Source: Carnobacterium inhibens subsp. inhibens DSM 13024 (GTDB taxonomy: Bacteria > Bacillota > Bacilli > Lactobacillales > Carnobacteriaceae). Taken from it: 64,000 nucleotides of DNA. Made by a program: the position numbers and the translations under genes. The notes below the pieces were generated by a model. That model worked only from the letters and a program-made list of their open reading frames with translations. It had not been told where the DNA came from and did no database searches. Positions 36,579 through 43,812 of the stretch are shown here, one piece after another (positions within the stretch are counted from its first letter, which is position 1; each line of letters starts with the position of its first letter). The stretch is taken from assembly GCF_000746825.1 (NCBI RefSeq), contig NZ_JQIV01000006.1, positions 1,542,784 through 1,606,783 of the forward strand. The letters run 5' to 3'.

Positions 36579-37433
36579 TCAATTCACCATCTTAATAGCC
36601 TTTTTCTGCCCCTTATTGCCATCAGAATAATAAGAAATTGGTGGATAGTCTTGTCTGCGTATAAACCATACTACAATCGCGCCAATAAACAGGGCCAGAG
36701 ACAAGGCTTGCGAAACGCGGATCCACTCGCCAATCCATAAACTGTCCGTTCGCATACCTTCAATGAAGAACCGACCCACTGAGTACCACAAAACGTAACT
36801 CAAAGCGACTTCTCCTTGACGCAAAAGCTGTTTTCGGTTCCGTATAGTGACGATGAGGACAAAGCCCAACAAACTCCACAATGACTCGTATAAAAAAGTC
36901 GGATGGTAGTAGGTACCATTGATATTCATTTGTTCAATGATAAATTCAGGTAAATAAAGATTTTCCAAGAATTGACGAGTAACCGGTCCACCATGAGCTT
37001 CCTGATTCATAAAATTGCCCCAACGACCAATGGACTGGGCTAACAATACATTGGGCGCTAAAATATCAAGAACGAGTGCCAAAGAAGTACCTTTTTTCTT
37101 TGCATACCAATATAGCGTACCCCCTCCTGCAATCAATCCCCCATAAATCGCAATGCCGCCATTCCAAATCGCAAGGATTTGTCCTGGATTTTGCAGATAA
37201 TAACCAAGTTCAAATAACACATAATAAAGCCGAGCGCCGAGGAGTCCAATCGGAATTGCCCATAAGGCCATATCGATAATGGTATCCTCTTCCAGTCCTT
37301 TTTTCTTTGCTTCCTTGGTGCTCAACTGGAGAGCCGCTAATATGCCCGCTGCAATAATGACTCCATACCAATGAATCACAACAGAACCAATCTCCACCGC
37401 ATGGGGATTCAAAACGCCTAATACGAATTCCAT
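36579..37433 (-). CDS. lgt: Prolipoprotein diacylglyceryl transferase (Lgt)
   Basis: 284 aa integral membrane enzyme that adds diacylglycerol from phosphatidylglycerol to the lipobox Cys. It has about seven helices, IHWYGVI (21-27), GARLYYV, and the signature GRWGNFMNQE (Arg137, Asn140). It overlaps the upstream membrane protein gene by 16 bp and shares its Crp/Fnr-type promoter. Housekeeping lgt usually neighbours hprK, so this may be a second, stress-linked copy; that cannot be checked in this window. Confidence 0.93.
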   Translation of the reverse strand: MEFVLGVLNPHAVEIGSVVIHWYGVIIAAGILAALQLSTKEAKKKGLEEDTIIDMALWAIPIGLLGARLYYVLFELGYYLQNPGQILAIWNGGIAIYGGLIAGGGTLYWYAKKKGTSLALVLDILAPNVLLAQSIGRWGNFMNQEAHGGPVTRQFLENLYLPEFIIEQMNINGTYYHPTFLYESLWSLLGFVLIVTIRNRKQLLRQGEVALSYVLWYSVGRFFIEGMRTDSLWIGEWIRVSQALSLALFIGAIVVWFIRRQDYPPISYYSDGNKGQKKAIKMVN

Positions 37434-37756
37434 TCTATTTGCTCCATTTCTTCAATTTTTCGCGTCATTCTAGTCATGGTGATGCTGAACAAGATTCCGG
37501 CTAAGCTCCATGGAAACCAAACAGTGAATACACTTTTAGCTCCCTGGTCACTCGCTTCGTAATACGCCACTTTTCCGTGTCCGATTACGCCGGCTCCTTT
37601 TACAACTTCCTCTTCTTTTTCCATAGCTAACCTATCTGCCTCAACAACGTTAGACGTTTTTGCTTCGCCGCCAATCGTGTTCTTGGTGAAAGGGACGACA
37701 AAGAATGCACCCGCTGCTGACAACGTGATGGCAACTATCACCCAAAAATAATGCAC
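37418..37756 (-). CDS. Hypothetical membrane protein upstream of lgt
   Basis: 112 aa with one helix near each end (about 4-22 and 78-98). The middle soluble part contains TIGGEAKTSNVVEADRLAMEKEEE and VVKGAGVIGHGKVAYYEA. The start is uncertain: GTG at 37756 has AGGGG at 5 nt, and GTG at 37762 is in frame. The family was not recognised. The 16-bp overlap with lgt suggests coupled translation. Confidence 0.65.
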   Translation of the reverse strand: MHYFWVIVAITLSAAGAFFVVPFTKNTIGGEAKTSNVVEADRLAMEKEEEVVKGAGVIGHGKVAYYEASDQGAKSVFTVWFPWSLAGILFSITMTRMTRKIEEMEQIEWNSY

Positions 37757-37824
37757 ATTCACCCCTACTTATTTTTACGTTTTGTTCGACAACCCTATCT
37801 TAAAGAAAAATAAAACAAAAAAAC

Positions 37825-37838
37825 TTGAGGGTTATCAT
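37825..37838 (-). promoter_or_regulatory. Weaker Crp/Fnr-type site upstream of the lgt operon
   Basis: TTGAGGGTTATCAT matches the TTGA-N6-TCAA pattern except the last base. A TAAGAT -10 (37797-37802) would put it 41.5 bp upstream of the start, as for the other sites. Confidence 0.55.
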
Positions 37839-37922
37839 GTTTGTGCTTTTATTTTTCCAATGAATGAAGGTCGTTCTGTCTTAAAAAAGCCAAAAACGGA
37901 CAGATGGAAGCAAAAGCACTGA

Positions 37923-37956
37923 GTTCTGTCCCGTTGTTAATGAAGAGCGACAGAAC
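37923..37956. other. Hairpin after the crp/fnr gene
   Basis: GTTCTGTC (37923-37930) and GACAGAAC (37949-37956) form a perfect 8-bp stem with an 18-nt loop. No T-run follows on either strand, so it may be a weak terminator or leader structure. Confidence 0.4.
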
Positions 37957-37984
37957 ACCAACGTGTAGAAAAAAGTGTGTCCGA

Positions 37985-38692
37985 TTATTCGCTGTAAAGC
38001 AATAAATCATCTAAATCCTGAATCTTGATCCTTTTCCCAGACAGCTGTTGAATCAATCCCTCGTCCTCCAATTCTCCAAATTTGCGACTGATGGTCTCAG
38101 GTGTCGTTCCTAAATAGGAAGCAATGTCCTTTTTTGCCATCGGCAGGGTGATGGTGGGAGAGTTGCCCATTTCAGGTTCCACATTTTCTGCCAAAAACAA
38201 AACTAAACGGGTAATGACACTCTCCACGGCTACTTGTGCGGTTTGACGTTCGGAGCTTTCTAACCGCTGCGACATCTCTCCTAGCAGCTTTAACGAAATT
38301 GCAGGATACTCTTTTAGAAACTCTTGTACATCATGTTGTTGAATCATGCAGACAGACGTATCTCGAGTAGCTTCTGCGTATTCCTCGTGCACAGCATCAG
38401 GATTGAACAACGTCCATTCTCCCGTAAAGTCACCCGGATTCAAAATACGAACTAGTTGCTCTTTGCCAGAATCAGACAAGCGATAGATGCGGACTTTTCC
38501 GCGATTCACAATATACAAGGCATCATCTTTTTCTTGCGAGCGAAACAGAAACTCCCCTTTTTGATAGTGATTCGTGTGAGCTTTTCCAGCGATGCGATCC
38601 ATCGAGCTTTCCTCCAAATGATTGAATATCGGGACTAAGCGGATACAAGCTGAGTGGTCTCCTGCTGCATGTGGTTGGGTGTATTGAGTCAA
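37985..38692 (-). CDS. Crp/Fnr family regulator, FLP-like
   Basis: 235 aa: cyclic-nucleotide-binding-like fold (about 20-140), long dimer helix, winged helix (about 185-225). The recognition helix has PETISRKF; the E-x-x-S-R pattern is that of FNR, which reads TTGA half-sites, and the region holds six TTGA-N6-TCA sites. There is no FNR-type cluster of N-terminal cysteines. The only two are Cys16 and Cys115, spaced like the disulfide-forming pair of Lactobacillus FLP, so thiol redox sensing is likely. It appears to activate itself and its neighbours. Confidence 0.9.
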   Translation of the reverse strand: MTQYTQPHAAGDHSACIRLVPIFNHLEESSMDRIAGKAHTNHYQKGEFLFRSQEKDDALYIVNRGKVRIYRLSDSGKEQLVRILNPGDFTGEWTLFNPDAVHEEYAEATRDTSVCMIQQHDVQEFLKEYPAISLKLLGEMSQRLESSERQTAQVAVESVITRLVLFLAENVEPEMGNSPTITLPMAKKDIASYLGTTPETISRKFGELEDEGLIQQLSGKRIKIQDLDDLLLYSE

Positions 38693-38744
38693 TTCGTTCT
38701 CCCCTTTATCAGTTTATTGTCCTTTTTTTAACTTTCCTATATTT

Positions 38745-38786
38745 AGTATAAAGGCCCCCTACCTCAAAAAAATTGACGCTCATCAA
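38745..38786 (-). promoter_or_regulatory. Promoter of the crp/fnr gene with its own site
   Basis: TTGACGCTCATCAA (38773-38786) is centred 41.5 bp upstream of the start predicted from -10 TATACT (38745-38750). This implies positive autoregulation. Confidence 0.8.
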
Positions 38787-38805
38787 GAAAAGTCTTTTTA
38801 ACGGC

Positions 38806-38845
38806 AAAAAAATAGGAGCTGGAAAGAGTCCCAACCCCAAAATCT
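38806..38845 (-). terminator. Likely terminator of dps
   Basis: On the minus strand a GTTGGGA...TCCAGC imperfect hairpin is followed by a TATTTTTTT tail, about 30 bp after the dps stop. Confidence 0.5.
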
Positions 38846-38875
38846 TTAATTTTTAAATGTATGTTTACGAAAAAC

Positions 38876-39448
38876 CTAATCTTCATCCTCATCAAACGCA
38901 TCGTCGTCTTCCAATGCCTCTTTGCCAATGAACGCTTGCAGCATCCAAATGTTTTTATCTAAGTCATTTTTAAAAGCAATCAGTGTATCTTCTAAAGCAT
39001 CGTCACCCTCATCTTGTACTAAACGAATAGCACGAATCGTTAATTCACGGGTACTTCTGAAATCTTCGATAATATTTTCAACCATGTCTTCTGCTTTAGC
39101 GTATTTATTGATGGCATCTTCTGAAAGCATGGAATATTTTTCAAATTCAGCGGTGGTTGAAGCCGGTTTATGACCGGAAATAATCAAGCGTTCTGCTAGT
39201 TTGTCGAACCATTCTTCGTTTTGATTATACAATTCTTCAAATTTTTCATGCAGGGTGAAGAAATTAGCGCCATTTACATACCAGTGATATTGGTGCAATT
39301 TCACATGTAAAGTATGCATGTTCCCTAAAAGATGATCCGAAATGGCCGCTGCATTAATTTTTGTATGATGGACATGTTCCTTGTGTTCTTGTTCTTCTTG
39401 AAATCTTTCTTGGGGTGTTCTTTCTTGAGAAGCTTTATTTTCAGTCAT
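38876..39448 (-). CDS. dps: Dps family ferritin-like protein
   Basis: 190 aa. The ferroxidase segment LHQYHWYVNGANFFTLHEKF is followed by EEWFDKLAERL, giving the His/Asp/Glu ligands made between subunits. It stores iron and protects DNA from peroxide. A polar, charged N-terminal tail of about 30 residues and an acidic C-terminal tail are longer than in many Dps. An AGGAGG site precedes the ATG. Its promoter has a perfect Crp/Fnr-type site. Confidence 0.94.
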   Translation of the reverse strand: MTENKASQERTPQERFQEEQEHKEHVHHTKINAAAISDHLLGNMHTLHVKLHQYHWYVNGANFFTLHEKFEELYNQNEEWFDKLAERLIISGHKPASTTAEFEKYSMLSEDAINKYAKAEDMVENIIEDFRSTRELTIRAIRLVQDEGDDALEDTLIAFKNDLDKNIWMLQAFIGKEALEDDDAFDEDED

Positions 39449-39521
39449 GATCTATTCCTCCTATAATTTTGGTTTGTTTAAAATAGCTTCCTTTGATTCC
39501 TCCTTTTCCTTTACTGAATTT

Positions 39522-39563
39522 AGTATAGGATAGATTTCCGTTAAAAAAATTGACGCTCATCAA
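39522..39563 (-). promoter_or_regulatory. dps promoter with Crp/Fnr-type site
   Basis: TTGACGCTCATCAA (39550-39563), identical to the crp/fnr site, is centred 41.5 bp upstream of the start predicted from -10 TATACT (39522-39527). Confidence 0.8.
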
Positions 39564-39670
39564 GAAAAGTAATTCTTAATAGACGCCAGGCTTCTCTATT
39601 AAATTCAACTGAAATAATCAAAGGAATGAAGTCGTTCCCTCCAAACAAAAATTTCATTAAAGTAGGGCCT

Positions 39671-39722
39671 AAAAAAAGAATAGCAACTATACTTTGTCAA
39701 GAGACCTGACTGCTATTTTTTT
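39671..39722 (+). terminator. Hairpin with T-run in the dps-IS30 gap
   Basis: AATAGCA (39679-39685) pairs with TGCTATT (39711-39717), followed by T. It could end a plus-strand transcript that no longer has a gene. The 459-bp gap holds no ORF that I can support. Confidence 0.4.
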
Positions 39723-39772
39723 GCTTGTTATTCTTCAATTACCAAATGTCTTGCCTTGCAGTATATTTAATG

Positions 39773-39814
39773 CTCTTTCTCACTAGTGTTGCATGCAACA
39801 CTAGTGAGAAAGAG
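39773..39814. repeat. Perfect 42-bp palindrome
   Basis: Two 21-bp arms meet with no spacer at 39793/39794 around GTTGCATGCAAC. It ends 6 bp before the left end of the IS30-like element. As DNA it can form a cruciform; as RNA a very stable hairpin. The role is unknown. Confidence 0.8.
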
Positions 39815-39820
39815 TATTAA

Positions 39821-40953
39821 TAAGATTAACCTAGACGAATAACTTTACTTTATTTATGTCATACCATAAATAAAAATTGAAAAGAATTTTTTTATTTATC
39901 TGATTTGTCAAATTAAGCTAGACAGAACGTCTTCACTCATGTAACTCAAAAATACTTCCAATGGTGTTTGATAATTCAATGACTTTCTGGGAATAGTATT
40001 TCTCTTATCTGCAACGGATGAAACAAACAATTGGTCGACTTGATTAAAATCCATTTCTTTTGGTAATCCATCTTTTCGGAGGAGACCGTTAGAATTTTCG
40101 TTTAAAGCGCGTTGTGAAGGTGTTCCAGGATCCGCAAAATAAATGGCGATATCGTGGTGGTTGCATAGCGATTTCCAGTTAGAAAATTCTTTTCCACAAT
40201 CAAAGGTGATAGAACGGAATAAGTTTCTTGGAATACCGTGAAACAAGTAATTCATGGCTGTTTCAATGTCGCTGGCCTTTCGTCCATTGGGTTTCAAAGT
40301 AATAATGACTTTAGATAGACATTCCACTAAAGTGATAACAGCACTCTTATGGTGGACACCTACAATGGTGTCGCCTTCGATATGGCCAAATTCTTCTTTA
40401 AACTGGGGATAATCTTTTTCTCTTTCTGTGATATTCCGCTTGAAAGATTGTTTTCCCCGACGTTCTTTATGACCATTTGGTTTTCTTTTCCCTTTCATTG
40501 GAAGTGTGGTTTCATCAAAGATTTTTTCTTTGAACTGGCGGTAAAGAGTACGAACGGAACACGCAACAGGCTCTTCCGCCCGACCAATAATGACGTCAGG
40601 AGTCCAACCTTGAGTGACTTTCTTTTTGATATAGGCCTGTTATTTCTTTGAAAGCACGATTTTGCGACGCCCACAACGCTTCTTGTTTTCCTTGTACTGT
40701 TGGAAGTACTCAAGTGCCGTATGCCCTGCTTTCAAGAAGTTAATGACGTTGTAAATGGGTGTTCGCGTTCGTTTTAAATAAGCGGCTATTTTCGCAACTG
40801 GGATATTTTTGTGGTAATAAGACTCTATCATCACCAATTCATCCGTGGTAAGATGGGTGTAGGTCATTCGTGATCACTCCTATGTCTTCTTTAGTCGGAA
40901 TTACATTTTGAGTGTACCACGAATGGCTTTTTTATTTGTCTAGCTTAATTCTA
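39821..40953 (-). mobile_element. IS30-family insertion sequence, inactive
   Basis: About 1.13 kb. Outer inverted ends are TAAGATTAACCTAGACGAAT (39821 on) and, read from the right, TAGAATTAAGCTAGACAAAT (to 40953), 18 of 22 positions alike. A second left-end-like sequence (ATTAAGCTAGACA) overlaps the transposase stop near 39914. No target duplication was seen. The transposase is broken by one nonsense codon. Confidence 0.75.
39908..40867 (-). pseudogene. IS30-family transposase with one nonsense codon
   Basis: A single frame of 319 codons is stopped by TAA at 40640-40642 after residue 75. Before it: the N-terminal HTH (TTDELVMIESYYHKNIPVAKIA). After it: the DDE domain with IEGDTIVG, TFDCGKEFSNW and QRALNENSNGLLR carrying the Asp, Asp and Glu. 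Without the TAA it would be a normal IS30 transposase. Other frames here are shadows. Confidence 0.88.
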
Positions 40954-40992
40954 CAATCGGCGTCTATTAAAAAGTAAATAGAATTAACAGTG

Positions 40993-41634
40993 TTATAGAT
41001 AAGCTGCTCTTGGATCATTATCCAATTCTTCTATTGAAAGAAAGTCAAAGCGAACTTCTTGCCCCTTGTCTTGAGGACTAGATGCATAAACACCTGCTAG
41101 TATAGGTGATCCATCGGGAATGTCTAGATGGGCAATTCTAATTTGAAACCATTCTTTCCCATCCCATGAATAATTAACATAACAATTTTGATCAATTCTA
41201 GATAGTTGATAGTATAATTGTACTGTATCTTCACAGTCTACATATTTTGTTGACCAATCTGAATATCCTCGATTGGTGACAACTACACCTAGCTTACTTA
41301 AACCATCTGGTATAAATTCCAAAGAGGTCTTAATCCATGTATTCTCAGAAATTCGTATCATCAGTCCTGCTTGATCGTACCTATTCTTCGGTGTAATCGT
41401 TACTTTTGTTGTCATTCTAAAATTTTTACTTGTTTTTGTATAAAGAAAATGTCCATTATCTGCTTGAAAACCATAATGTGTTTTTTGCCAATAATCTGTT
41501 TTTTCATCCGTTTCTAAAACAAGCTGAGAAGAACTAGTGTCTAAAAACCATTTTCTAGGCTCACAACGCCACCTTAACAAATTACCTAAACTCTCATTTT
41601 CAAAATTTTCATAAAGTATCAACTCTTTCTTCAT
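40993..41634 (-). CDS. DUF1349 family protein (concanavalin-like fold)
   Basis: 213 aa, matching the DUF1349 family of cytosolic beta-sandwich proteins: FLDTSSSQLVLETDEKTDYWQ, YDQAGLMIRISENTWIKTSLEF, and YASSPQDKGQEVRFDFLSIEE near the end. A role in carbohydrate binding is often assumed but not shown. An AAAGGTGA site precedes the ATG. It stands alone, just beyond the IS30 element. Confidence 0.88.
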   Translation of the reverse strand: MKKELILYENFENESLGNLLRWRCEPRKWFLDTSSSQLVLETDEKTDYWQKTHYGFQADNGHFLYTKTSKNFRMTTKVTITPKNRYDQAGLMIRISENTWIKTSLEFIPDGLSKLGVVVTNRGYSDWSTKYVDCEDTVQLYYQLSRIDQNCYVNYSWDGKEWFQIRIAHLDIPDGSPILAGVYASSPQDKGQEVRFDFLSIEELDNDPRAAYL

Positions 41635-41761
41635 AAACGTATCACCTTTCTGTATCTTTTATCCAAATAGTATAGTGCTTTCTTATTTTACTGACTCTTC
41701 GCCTTATAGTAGTATACTCTGAGGTATTTGTGGAGTTCTCTAGGAATGCACAAAAGTTTTT

Positions 41762-42595
41762 TTATAACTGATGAAAAATAGGTTCCATTTTATCAAAAGT
41801 ACAAAATTGAGTATAGCCGATATCTTTTAATATTTTTTTAGCTTCTCTAATATTAAAACCTAGATGTTCTGGTTTATGACTATCACTGCCAATCGTAATA
41901 ATTTTACCGCCAAGTTCGTGATATAGTTTTAGGATCTCTATGGAAGGTGTCAATCCGTTAATCTCATAACGACTAGAGGACGTATTTACTTCTATTCCTT
42001 TATTATTTGCTATAACTACTTTTAATATTTCTTTTATTTTATCTTTATTGTACTCAAACCTATCGACTTCTTTATCTAAATAACGTCTCACTAAGTCCAT
42101 ATGCGCCAACACACTATAATTTTTATAAGTAGTGACCAATTGATACATTTCATCGTAGTATCTATCATAACTTTCTTTATGAGTGTGTCCTTTTTGAAAT
42201 TCTCCTGTCCAAAATTCTTTGTTCTCAATTTGGTGTATCGATAATAAAATGAAATCAAAATCTTGGGACTGGTAAAGTTCTTCAAACTGAGGAATCGTAT
42301 GGACTTGCATACCAAACTCCAATCCTCTTTTTATGTCTATCTCTTTTTTATATTTCTTAGCAAGTTTATCTAGCTCTGCAAAATATAAATCATAATGAAC
42401 ATTTTTAACATTTTTATTCTTACCTACTTGAAATTCTTCCTCTGGTTTCCAATCGGATTTAACCCCATAATCAACATGATCTGTAAAACAAATCTCTTTT
42501 AATCCCAATTGAATAGCATCTTTTACAACATCTTCCATTAAATACCAAGAGTCGTCACTGTAATCACTATGCACATGATAATCTACATAAACCAT
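41762..42595 (-). CDS. PHP-family histidinol-phosphatase-like phosphoesterase
   Basis: 277 aa PHP domain. Metal ligands are visible: HVHSDYS (His7, His9), FTDHVDY, LEFG, SIHQ, AHMD and the late GSDSHKPEHLG. The HisK/HisJ family makes histidinol from histidinol phosphate, but no his genes are nearby, so another phosphoester is possible. The ATG at 42595 is placed by AAGGAG; the TTG one codon upstream is less likely. Confidence 0.88.
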   Translation of the reverse strand: MVYVDYHVHSDYSDDSWYLMEDVVKDAIQLGLKEICFTDHVDYGVKSDWKPEEEFQVGKNKNVKNVHYDLYFAELDKLAKKYKKEIDIKRGLEFGMQVHTIPQFEELYQSQDFDFILLSIHQIENKEFWTGEFQKGHTHKESYDRYYDEMYQLVTTYKNYSVLAHMDLVRRYLDKEVDRFEYNKDKIKEILKVVIANNKGIEVNTSSSRYEINGLTPSIEILKLYHELGGKIITIGSDSHKPEHLGFNIREAKKILKDIGYTQFCTFDKMEPIFHQL

Positions 42596-42614
42596 CAAAA
42601 AACTCCTTCAAATC

Positions 42615-42681
42615 ACTAAATTTTATTTGCCATTTTTTCTTTATGGTACTCATGCATTACTTTTTCCCATGATTCACGATT
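42615..42681 (-). pseudogene. 3' remnant of an unknown gene
   Basis: Reads NRESWEKVMHEYHKEKMANK and a final Ile, then TAG, just 19 bp upstream of the PHP gene. Upstream the frame is full of stops. It looks like the tail of a gene that once preceded the phosphatase. Confidence 0.3.
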
Positions 42682-42834
42682 TTAAATACGTTTATGTATT
42701 TAAGCAATACAATCTAAGATAAGTAAAAATGATTTCCTTTTAAAGTCAAGATCATTTTTATATTCTAATCGATATTTTAAAGTAAGTACTCCAACAAATA
42801 ATATCCTAGTCTACTCACCAACTTTTCAAGTTCT

Positions 42835-43431
42835 CTAAACGTTTTGTGCCGGATTAATTAATCGAGCAAATTTCACTTCATTATTATCCTTAACATCATA
42901 TTCTAAGATGCAGCAATTCCCAAAAGTTTCTCCTTTTAGGTCATTTGGATGGTTCCGTTTCAAAAAATACAGCCACATAACTCCACCGTGTGCGACACAC
43001 AGAGTGTTTTCATGTCCTTCATCTAGGATTTCATGAATAGTATCGTTAAAACGACTTTGAGCTTCTACATCTGACTCTCCATCAAAACGTTTAAAATAAT
43101 CACCATGACTAAACTCTACTGTTCCAGACCATGGTTTCCTTGAACGTTGTAAATCTTCTGGTTCTCCTTCTAATATTCCAAAATTCCATTCCTTAAGACC
43201 TTTCTTACGAGTGTATGGGAGATTGGTTAGTAGTTCAGTAGTATCACAACAACGTTCAGATGTTGAAGAGTAAACTTCATCAAATTGAATATTTTGATCT
43301 TGTAAATGTGATTTGACATGTTTTGCTTGGTTAATCCCTCTTTCAGTTAAGGGAGAATCACACCATCCCTGAGCTAACTTTCTTTCATTAAATAATGTTT
43401 GACCATGTCGAATAATGTATAACTTGCGCAT
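42835..43431 (-). CDS. Histidine phosphatase (phosphoglycerate mutase-like)
   Basis: 198 aa with the RHG motif (YIIRHGQTLFNER; catalytic His at 9), the conserved Ser-Glu segment STSERCCDT, and the second catalytic His in CVAHGGVMW. It belongs to the cofactor-dependent phosphoglycerate mutase-like phosphatases. The ATG at 43431 follows GGGAGG; the longer frame does not. The substrate is unknown. Confidence 0.92.
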   Translation of the reverse strand: MRKLYIIRHGQTLFNERKLAQGWCDSPLTERGINQAKHVKSHLQDQNIQFDEVYSSTSERCCDTTELLTNLPYTRKKGLKEWNFGILEGEPEDLQRSRKPWSGTVEFSHGDYFKRFDGESDVEAQSRFNDTIHEILDEGHENTLCVAHGGVMWLYFLKRNHPNDLKGETFGNCCILEYDVKDNNEVKFARLINPAQNV

Positions 43432-43777
43432 TAGAAAAAACCTCCCGTTAAAATTACTTACCATCTATAGTTTGCTTTATTATAATGATACAATAAATCA
43501 ATCAAGACCAATACAGAAAATTAATTATGAATACTTCAAATATCTAATAATAAATTCACACTTTGTAATAACGACTTCTTTTTGATTAGGTTACTTCTAG
43601 TTATTCAACCTGATCAGAAAGAGGTTTTTTATGTGAAGAGAAATTGACAAGTTGTACAAAAAGAACTTATCTAATGAAGTACGGCTGTTGTACTTGTAGA
43701 AGAAATAAAGGAACTCCTAGCGAAATTTTGTTTGTTATGGGGTGTTTTCTTTCACATAAACAATGGAAAAAGGTAAG
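43432..43777. other. Gap with weak coding-like debris
   Basis: A short open stretch (about 43682-43774) reads AVVLVEEIKELLAKFCLLWG to a stop but lacks a start. It may be a gene remnant. No promoter for the downstream convergent genes is needed here and nothing else was recognised. Confidence 0.3.
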
Positions 43778-43812
43778 AAAAAAGACTTCTTAAATCAAGA
43801 AGTCTTTTTCTT
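43778..43812 (-). terminator. Terminator of the cop operon
   Basis: A stem of about 13 bp (43779-43791 with 43797-43809) with A/T runs on both sides, overlapping the copB stop. It ends copY-copA-copZ-copB. Confidence 0.85.
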
